Source: Candidatus Nitrotoga sp. 1052 (lineage in GTDB: Bacteria > Pseudomonadota > Gammaproteobacteria > Burkholderiales > Gallionellaceae). Taken from it: a DNA stretch of 32,889 nt. The notes below the pieces were generated by a model, which made no database searches, was not told where the DNA came from, and was given only the letters and a program-made list of their open reading frames with translations. The position numbers and the translations under genes are program-made. Location: contig NZ_CAKMHQ010000094.1 in assembly GCF_927312905.1 (NCBI RefSeq), positions 1-32,889 on the forward strand, written 5' to 3'. Position 1 is the first letter of the stretch. Each line of letters starts with the position of its first letter. Shown piece by piece: positions 27,160 through 32,889 of this stretch.

Positions 27160-28062
27160 ATGGCGGCTAACAAGCAACAATACGAGGAAGTGAAGGTGCA
27201 TAGCGGGCAAAAACAAAAATTAGAATGTGCATTATATGTGGTTGCCACCCCAATTGGGAATTTGCGAGATATCAGTTTGCGTGCGCTGGATGTGCTGATA
27301 TCTGCGGATACCATTGCCGCTGAAGACACGCGCAATACTGCGAATCTGCTGATGCATTATTCCATTGCGGCAAATAGGTTAATGGCATTGCACCAGCACA
27401 ACGAACGGGCGGCGGCAGAAAAAGTGATCGCGCTGCTGGCCCGAGGTCAGTCGGTTGCCCTGGTATCCGATGCAGGCACCCCGGCGATAAGTGACCCCGG
27501 TGCGATATTAGTGGCAGAAGTGCGCGCCGCCGGTTACCGCGTGATCCCCATTCCTGGAGCAAACGCCGCATTAGCTGCCCTGTCCGCCGCCGGCCTGGCC
27601 GCACCGCACTTCCTGTTTTATGGGTTCCTGCCCAATAAAGCCGCTGCACGTTGCCGCGCGCTACAAGAATTGATCGCCTTACCCTACACCCTGATATTTT
27701 ACGAAGCCCCGCATCGCATCCTGGAATGCGTGACTGACCTGCAAAGCGTTTTCGGCAGTGACCGGCAAATTGTGTTTGCGCGCGAAATCACCAAGCTTTT
27801 CGAGAGCATTCAACGATGCTCCCTCGCCGATGCACTGGTTTGGCTGAATGGTGATTCCAACCGTCAACGGGGCGAATTCGTATTGCTGGTTTCCGGCGCG
27901 ACAGCGCAACAGGAAGGGTTGGATGCAGACGCTGAACATGTATTGGCAGCGCTGTTGCACGAATTACCGCTCAAGCAGGCGGTACAGCTCGCTGTGCGTA
28001 TTACTGGCGCAGGGCGTAACGAACTATACCAACGCGCGCTGTCACTCAAGTCCTCAGCCTAA
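27160..28062 (+). CDS. rsmI: 16S rRNA (cytidine-1402) 2'-O-methyltransferase RsmI
   Basis: RsmI methylates the ribose of C1402 in the decoding centre of 16S rRNA. The product is about 300 residues with the tetrapyrrole-methylase-like fold: [43 protein letters not shown] and YEAPHRIL, and a C-terminal helical region ([16 protein letters not shown]). The open frame continues back to 26932 but that part overlaps yraN and is not family-like. ATG 27160 is given as start; GTG 27196, with GAGG at 27184-27187 and still upstream of the first conserved residue, is an attractive alternative, especially as TATAGT at 27154-27159 could be a -10 box. pyrC follows 43 bases after the stop. Confidence 0.95.
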   Translation: MAANKQQYEEVKVHSGQKQKLECALYVVATPIGNLRDISLRALDVLISADTIAAEDTRNTANLLMHYSIAANRLMALHQHNERAAAEKVIALLARGQSVALVSDAGTPAISDPGAILVAEVRAAGYRVIPIPGANAALAALSAAGLAAPHFLFYGFLPNKAAARCRALQELIALPYTLIFYEAPHRILECVTDLQSVFGSDRQIVFAREITKLFESIQRCSLADALVWLNGDSNRQRGEFVLLVSGATAQQEGLDADAEHVLAALLHELPLKQAVQLAVRITGAGRNELYQRALSLKSSA

Positions 28063-28105
28063 TCCAGAGCTCATTTCATTTTTACATTCGGATAAAATAT
28101 CTGTC

Positions 28106-29137
28106 ATGGAACTAAAACTAACCCGCCCCGACGACTGGCACCTGCATTTGCGTGATGGGTCGTTAATGCATTCCGTGCTGCCCGACACCGCACGCCAATT
28201 CGCCCGCGCCATCATCATGCCCAACCTCCGCCCACCGGTTACAACCACCGAACAGGCGCAGGCCTACCGCGCGCGCATCCTCGCCGCGCTACCTGTGGGT
28301 TCGTATTTCGAACCGTTGATGACTCTATATCTAACCGACAACACTACAGCGAAAGAAATTCGTACCGCGAAACAAAGCGGCATCGTGCATGCAGTTAAAT
28401 ATTATCCTGCAGGCGCCACCACCAACTCCGATTCGGGCGTCACTGATATCCGCAAGACCTATCCCGCTCTGGAAGAAATGCAACATTGTGGGATGCCGCT
28501 GCTTATGCATGGCGAAGTAACAGATACAGCGGTAGACGTGTTCGACCGCGAGGCAGTATTCATAGCCCGCGTGCTGCAACCGCTGCTGCGCGATCTGTCC
28601 GATTTGCGCGTGGTGTTCGAACATATCAGCACGATTGACGCCATACAGTTTGTGAAAAGCGCGCCCGATAATATCGCCGCCACTATCACCGCGCACCACC
28701 TGCTATACAATCGCAACGCCATGCTAAGCGGCGGCATCCATCCGCACTATTACTGCCTACCCGTTTTGAAGCGCGAGACGCATCGTGAAGCATTGCTTGC
28801 AGCGGCCACCAGTGGCAGCAAAAAATTCTTCCTCGGCACCGACAGCGCCCCGCATGCACAACATACCAAAGAATCCGCTTGCGGCTGCGCAGGCATTTAC
28901 ACCGCCCACACCGCTATCGAATTATATGCAGAAGTTTTCGAGCAAGTCGGGGCGCTAGACAAATTGGAAGGTTTTGCCAGTTTTTATGGCGCTGATTTTT
29001 ATCGTCTGCCGCGTAATGCTCAAAGCGTTACCTTGCGTAAACAGGAATGGCAAGTGCCTGCAACAGTCGGGTTTGGAGTGCATCAATTAGTGCCATTGAG
29101 AGCAAGTGAAATGGTGAAGTGGAAGCTGGTGGAGTGA
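28106..29137 (+). CDS. pyrC: Dihydroorotase (class II, PyrC)
   Basis: The enzyme cyclises carbamoyl aspartate to dihydroorotate in pyrimidine synthesis. From ATG 28106 it is 343 residues, like E. coli PyrC. Zinc ligands are visible: HLHLR (12-16), the carbamylated lysine in [33 protein letters not shown] and the catalytic Asp in GTDSAPH. The frame runs far upstream inside rsmI, but the family begins at [16 protein letters not shown]. The leader has TAAAAT shortly before the start but no clear ribosome site. It is on the same strand as rsmI and converges with the ParA gene. Confidence 0.97.
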   Translation: MELKLTRPDDWHLHLRDGSLMHSVLPDTARQFARAIIMPNLRPPVTTTEQAQAYRARILAALPVGSYFEPLMTLYLTDNTTAKEIRTAKQSGIVHAVKYYPAGATTNSDSGVTDIRKTYPALEEMQHCGMPLLMHGEVTDTAVDVFDREAVFIARVLQPLLRDLSDLRVVFEHISTIDAIQFVKSAPDNIAATITAHHLLYNRNAMLSGGIHPHYYCLPVLKRETHREALLAAATSGSKKFFLGTDSAPHAQHTKESACGCAGIYTAHTAIELYAEVFEQVGALDKLEGFASFYGADFYRLPRNAQSVTLRKQEWQVPATVGFGVHQLVPLRASEMVKWKLVE

Positions 29138-29169
29138 GGATATGGCTCGGAAGTCGTCCTGGTTGAAAA

Positions 29170-29952
29170 TCAAACGGCCAATCTTTCTTCAAAAAATCCG
29201 CTATTAATCAACTCTCCGGTTAACGCCTTGTAATCCGCCGCGCCGGGACTCTGCGGGGCGTAAGCGAAGACATCTTTGCCATGCATCGGGCTGGTGGCAA
29301 GCGCAACGTTTTCACTTATGCGCGTATTGCATACCACTGAACCGTAACGGTCCCGAAGTTTGTCGAAAATTTCATACGAAAGTTTACGCCGCGAATCGAA
29401 ACGGGTCACCACGATGCGTCGCTCGAATAAACGTTTGAGTTTGATCTCAAGCACATTAAGTGCGGAATCCAGGAGATGCACGCCTTGCAGCGAGAGAAAG
29501 TCCGCCGAAACCGGAATCAGCACTCGATCCGAGGCGAGCAGAGCGTTAAGCGTGAGCACTCCCAACATTGGGCAACAATCAATCAGGATGGGTGCGCCGG
29601 TGAGTGCCAGATCTTCACTCAGGCCTTTTTTCAACAGAGTTGCAGCCTTGGGGTCGCTACCATAAAGCGCGTCGATCTTGGACAGCTCGAGCGAGGAGGA
29701 AATGATCTGCCAGCCAGCTGGTGTATCGCGCAAAAGCTTGGCAAGCGGAGTACTCAGCCTAAAAAAGGCAGCCATGCCGGCATCAGCTAGAGTGGCATTC
29801 TTCAGCCCACAGGCCAAGCTTAAATGCCCTTGAGGGTCAAGATCAAGAGCGATGGGATGCCGCTGCCCCTTGGCCAGCGCAGCGGCAAGATTGAGGCAGG
29901 TAGTGGTTTTGCCCACCCCGCCCTTCTGATTGAATACAGCGATAACCGCCAT
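29170..29952 (-). CDS. ParA/MinD-family ATPase, orphan
   Basis: A 260-residue deviant-Walker ATPase. The P-loop KGGVGKTTT (10-18) has the signature lysine, ALDLDPQGHLSLA is the switch region, and PILIDCCPMLGVLTLNALLASD the Walker B part; ADFLSLQGVHLL is also typical. Such proteins position plasmids, chromosomes or protein complexes on nucleoid or membrane surfaces. No ParB-like partner or parS-like repeat is seen nearby, so this is not an evident par locus. Neighbours are pyrC (convergent) and glmS (57 bases upstream on the same strand), so it may be co-transcribed with glmS. Cargo unknown. Confidence 0.9.
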   Translation of the reverse strand: MAVIAVFNQKGGVGKTTTCLNLAAALAKGQRHPIALDLDPQGHLSLACGLKNATLADAGMAAFFRLSTPLAKLLRDTPAGWQIISSSLELSKIDALYGSDPKAATLLKKGLSEDLALTGAPILIDCCPMLGVLTLNALLASDRVLIPVSADFLSLQGVHLLDSALNVLEIKLKRLFERRIVVTRFDSRRKLSYEIFDKLRDRYGSVVCNTRISENVALATSPMHGKDVFAYAPQSPGAADYKALTGELINSGFFEERLAV

Positions 29953-30009
29953 TCTGGAAAAACCCCATGGTAATGGGCGGATGCGAAATAAGCATAACCA
30001 GCTGACTCA

Positions 30010-31836
30010 TCACTCTACAGTGACAGATTTGGCCAGATTGCGCGGCTTGTCGACATCAGTTCCCTTTTGCAATGCCACGTAATATGCCAGCAGTTGCAGT
30101 GCGATGGTATGCAGAATAGGGCTTAAATATCCGGCATGCTCGGGCATTTGCATTAGGTGTACACCCTCGCTCGAATGAAAACGCGTGCCCGCATCGGCGA
30201 ATACATACAGTTCGCCACCTCGTGCGCGTACCTCTTGCAGATTGGATTTGAGCTTTTCCAGCAATGCGTCGTTAGTGGCAACGGCGATAACCGGCATGTC
30301 CTTGTCTACCAAAGCTAGTGGCCCGTGCTTTAACTCACCAGCGGGGTAAGCTTCGGCGTGAATGTAAGATATTTCCTTAAGCTTGAGCGCACCTTCCAGT
30401 GCGATGGGATAGTGCAGTCCGCGCCCGAGGAACAGAGCATGGCGCTTGTCGGCAAAGCGCTCGGCCATCCGCGCAATATCGGGTTCGAGTTTCAATACCA
30501 ATTGAACCGCGCTGGGCAAATGGCGCAACGCATGCAAGTGGCGCTGTTCTTTTTCTGCACTCAACCTGCCACGCTGCTTGGCGAGAACCAGAGTAAGCAG
30601 GAACAAAGCCGCTAATTGTGTAGTAAATGCCTTGGTTGAGGCGACACCAATTTCCGGTCCCGCGCGCGTCAGGAAATGTAGCTTGGAGAGCCTGACCAGC
30701 GCGCTTTCCGGCACATTGCAGATGGAAAGAGTATGTGGGTGACCCAATGCCTTGGCGTGGTTAAGTGCAGCCAGGGTATCGGCGGTTTCACCCGATTGAG
30801 AAATGGTAACAACTAGCGCCTTGGGATTGGGCACGCTCACGCGGTAGCGATATTCGCTGGCGATTTCCACGGTACATGGAATGCCGGCGATTTCTTCAAG
30901 CCAGTAGCGCGCAACTAACCCCGCATGGTGGCTGGTGCCACAAGCGAGAATGAGGATGCTTTCAACTTGTTCGAACGCAGCGGCGGCCTCGGCACCGAAA
31001 ATGCCGGGTATCAACGACTGACTGTTACATACCCCTTCCAACGTATCCGCGAGCGCTTGCGGCTGCTCGTGAATTTCCTTCTGCATGTAATGTCGATATT
31101 CGCCCAGCTCCATGCTTGCGTTAGTCAGTTTACTGACGTGTACCGGACGTTCCACCGCTTGGCCCTTGGCATTGAAAATCCGGTAGCCGTGCAAGCTTAC
31201 TTCGGCCACGTCGCCCTCTTCCAGATACACCACATTTTTTGTCACCGGCAACAGCGCTGATACATCCGATGCGATGAAATGCTCGTCAACTCCCACCCCC
31301 AACAACAACGGGCTACCCTTGCGCGCACAAATTAGCTGGCCCGGATTGTCCGCTGCCACTACGCCGATGGCGTAAGCGCCCACCAACTCGGCAAGCGCCG
31401 CCTGAGTTGCAACCAACAAGCTATTGCCGCGCGCATAGTAGCTATTAATAAGATGTGCAATGACTTCGCTGTCAGTGTCGGATGTGAATACGGAGCCTTG
31501 CGCCGTCAGGCGCGTACGGAGCTCTTCGTAGTTTTCGATAATGCCGTTATGCACCACGGCAATGAGATTGCTGCTCAAGTGCGGGTGCGCGTTACGTTCG
31601 CTGGGCACGCCGTGAGTGGCCCACCGTGTATGTGCAATACCGATGTGACCGCTGATGGCAGCACTTCGTGTGGTTAATTCCGCAACGCGCCCCGTGCTGC
31701 GGATGCGTTGCAACTCATTGTTTTCGACGACCACCAATCCAGCCGAGTCATAGCCCCGATATTCCAGGCGTTGCAGCCCTTGTAAAAGAATGGGGACGAC
31801 ATTGCGCTGCGCTATTGCACCGATTATTCCACACAT
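30010..31836 (-). CDS. glmS: Glutamine-fructose-6-phosphate aminotransferase (isomerizing)
   Basis: GlmS makes glucosamine 6-phosphate, the first committed step to UDP-GlcNAc for peptidoglycan and LPS. The 608-residue protein has the N-terminal glutaminase with the catalytic Cys2 ([12 protein letters not shown]), [14 protein letters not shown] and [12 protein letters not shown]. Two SIS sugar-isomerase domains follow, with [25 protein letters not shown] and [18 protein letters not shown], and it ends [13 protein letters not shown] as expected. GGAATT precedes the ATG. The leader is short and shows no ribozyme, as expected outside Gram-positives. The Tn7 attachment region would be the 3' end near 30010-30050; no Tn7 is present. 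Confidence 0.98.
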   Translation of the reverse strand: MCGIIGAIAQRNVVPILLQGLQRLEYRGYDSAGLVVVENNELQRIRSTGRVAELTTRSAAISGHIGIAHTRWATHGVPSERNAHPHLSSNLIAVVHNGIIENYEELRTRLTAQGSVFTSDTDSEVIAHLINSYYARGNSLLVATQAALAELVGAYAIGVVAADNPGQLICARKGSPLLLGVGVDEHFIASDVSALLPVTKNVVYLEEGDVAEVSLHGYRIFNAKGQAVERPVHVSKLTNASMELGEYRHYMQKEIHEQPQALADTLEGVCNSQSLIPGIFGAEAAAAFEQVESILILACGTSHHAGLVARYWLEEIAGIPCTVEIASEYRYRVSVPNPKALVVTISQSGETADTLAALNHAKALGHPHTLSICNVPESALVRLSKLHFLTRAGPEIGVASTKAFTTQLAALFLLTLVLAKQRGRLSAEKEQRHLHALRHLPSAVQLVLKLEPDIARMAERFADKRHALFLGRGLHYPIALEGALKLKEISYIHAEAYPAGELKHGPLALVDKDMPVIAVATNDALLEKLKSNLQEVRARGGELYVFADAGTRFHSSEGVHLMQMPEHAGYLSPILHTIALQLLAYYVALQKGTDVDKPRNLAKSVTVE

Positions 31837-32016
31837 GATTAATTCCGTGATTTATTGCAGGCGCTAATTGTAGCAAGAATGAGACTTGTGCCGTAGCTCG
31901 AACGTTTTATGCAGAGTTAGGCAAAAAACGGGGCGTCAAGATTTGCCCCCTTTGTTCTCGGCTGGTGAGCGTTGAGATGTTGGGCTTCATTTCATTCAGT
32001 CCAATCTACCGCGCTG

Positions 32017-32559
32017 CTATTCGAGATGACCATTCCAAGCTCCTCCGTTATCGGAGGATTCTTTGTAGCCCCAAGTACCTGAAAAGCGTTTACCATTTTC
32101 TTTAAGGTATAGCTTGCCATGCCCAAATCCACCAGGTTCATACCATTCAAATAAGATGACGTTATTTTTTAGGTTGCCATCAATTGTTCCCTCCTTCATT
32201 CCGTATGAATACTTACCCACCATACGGTCTTCAACCTGCTTGAGTTCGGTACGAATGGACACACCTGTGGTATTACTATCGGTGGTAAAGTCACCCACAT
32301 AGATACCTTTTATTAACGATCCATTTATGACATTTCCATTAGCACTTGTTTCTTTTTTCGACACTGTTTCTTCAATTCGTTCATTAAAAGTATATCGGTA
32401 GAGAGATAACAGAATTAATATAAGCCCGAGTACACCAAGAATTGCTCTAGCTATACTGTTACTAGTACCAACTTCAAGCTCTTTCAACTTAACCTGACCG
32501 ATCAAGCCTACTAACAAAAAGACGACTCCAAAGGTCAATAATGCAGTTCTATAGTCCAT
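32017..32559 (-). CDS. Hypothetical membrane-anchored protein, 180 residues
   Basis: Not recognised. Two hydrophobic segments lie near residues 6-21 and 39-56 (ALLTFGVVFLLVGLIG and ARAILGVLGLILILLSLY), making a hairpin anchor. A Ser/Lys/Asn-rich linker follows, then a C-terminal part rich in beta-strand and Gly/Asn/Trp (GSLIKGIYVGDFTTDSN, GKYSYGMKEGTIDGNL, ending GTWGYKESSDNGGAW), which resembles the small beta-barrel or lipocalin-like modules that read GxWxG. Codon choice is clearly more AT-rich than in glmS next door, a sign of transfer. No ribosome site is evident. It stands alone with AT-rich sequence on both sides. Confidence 0.55.
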   Translation of the reverse strand: MDYRTALLTFGVVFLLVGLIGQVKLKELEVGTSNSIARAILGVLGLILILLSLYRYTFNERIEETVSKKETSANGNVINGSLIKGIYVGDFTTDSNTTGVSIRTELKQVEDRMVGKYSYGMKEGTIDGNLKNNVILFEWYEPGGFGHGKLYLKENGKRFSGTWGYKESSDNGGAWNGHLE

Positions 32560-32889
32560 TTTGTATGTTTATTCTTTATTCTTGTGAACCTGTAGAAAAA
32601 CCCATCTGAGAATTTGGAAGAAGGTTTTGAAATATGATTTTGGAGACACCCTTTCCGCTTATTGTGCTTGGAAAAGCGTATAAAAGCCATTCTGGAAGGT
32701 CATGTTTTCTGTCGCGTATCATTTATATACGTCTTTCTACATCCTCAACATTCAAATTGGGGGGCAGGCCTCTTCTGGCCTGTCCCTCTCGAATGTAGGG
32801 TTGAACGAAGCCGCTATCGCGGAGAAATGCCCCGCAGCAGCCAGCTTAAATAACATAATTCATCCTCACCCCGAAAGGGATTTCTTTGT
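32560..32889. other. Right-edge stretch without a recognised gene
   Basis: No gene could be supported. GGGGCAGGCC (32761-32770) pairs with GGCCTGTCCC (32777-32786) around a TCTTCT loop with one G-U pair, followed by a second small GC hairpin. No U-tract follows on either strand. It could be an element end continuing past the window. Confidence 0.35.

Noticed and set aside
31916-31922. GTTAGGC core upstream of glmS as another integron site
   Set aside because: No paired RYYYAAC core or inner arms were found, and this heptamer is expected a few times by chance in both strands.
31837-32016. glmS ribozyme in the glmS leader
   Set aside because: The leader is short and shows no ribozyme core; the ribozyme is known mainly from Gram-positive bacteria.

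Overview
The window looks like chromosome of an autotrophic betaproteobacterium, probably of the Gallionellaceae/Nitrosomonadales type. That placement is inference from gene content and order: Calvin-cycle phosphoribulokinase and class I fructose-1,6-bisphosphatase, a PEP-CTERM surface protein, the order leuS-lptE-holA, slt next to cca, and a ubiE/ubiJ/ubiB ubiquinone cluster with a Tim44-like gene. No rRNA, tRNA or CRISPR array was recognised.

Bases 1-4190 are accessory in character. A pyridoxamine-phosphate-oxidase-like gene is followed directly by an attC-like imperfect palindrome, as in an integron cassette. Next come a 19-codon scrap of a REP-associated tyrosine transposase, a 52-residue secreted two-cysteine protein with its own terminator, a group II intron-like remnant, rlmM, a 140-bp MITE-like element with 25-bp inverted repeats, a broken alpha/beta hydrolase and an unknown 104-residue protein.

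Bases 4189-10862 are a minus-strand housekeeping block: leuS, lptE, holA, cutA, dsbD. Divergent from leuS, phosphoribulokinase (prkB/cbbP) ends at a strong terminator and is followed by uvrD, whose C-terminal linker contains an in-frame REP-like palindrome. A Phd/YefM-YafQ/RelE toxin-antitoxin pair, a gene-poor AT-rich stretch and a PEP-CTERM protein follow. After a second group II intron-like remnant come cca and slt (minus), then fructose-1,6-bisphosphatase (plus).

Bases 21295-25866 (minus) carry ubiquinone genes: a DUF971 gene overlapping ubiE, then a Tim44-domain gene, ubiJ and ubiB. Bases 25954-29137 hold a dolP-like BON lipoprotein and yraN (minus), divergent from rsmI and pyrC (plus). 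The right end has an orphan ParA ATPase, glmS and an AT-rich unknown membrane protein, all minus.

No complete new multigene system is evident. The points most worth a second look are the attC-linked gene, the tiny secreted protein, the palindrome translated within UvrD, the MITE beside the broken hydrolase, and the unknown proteins at 3737-4051 and 32017-32559.
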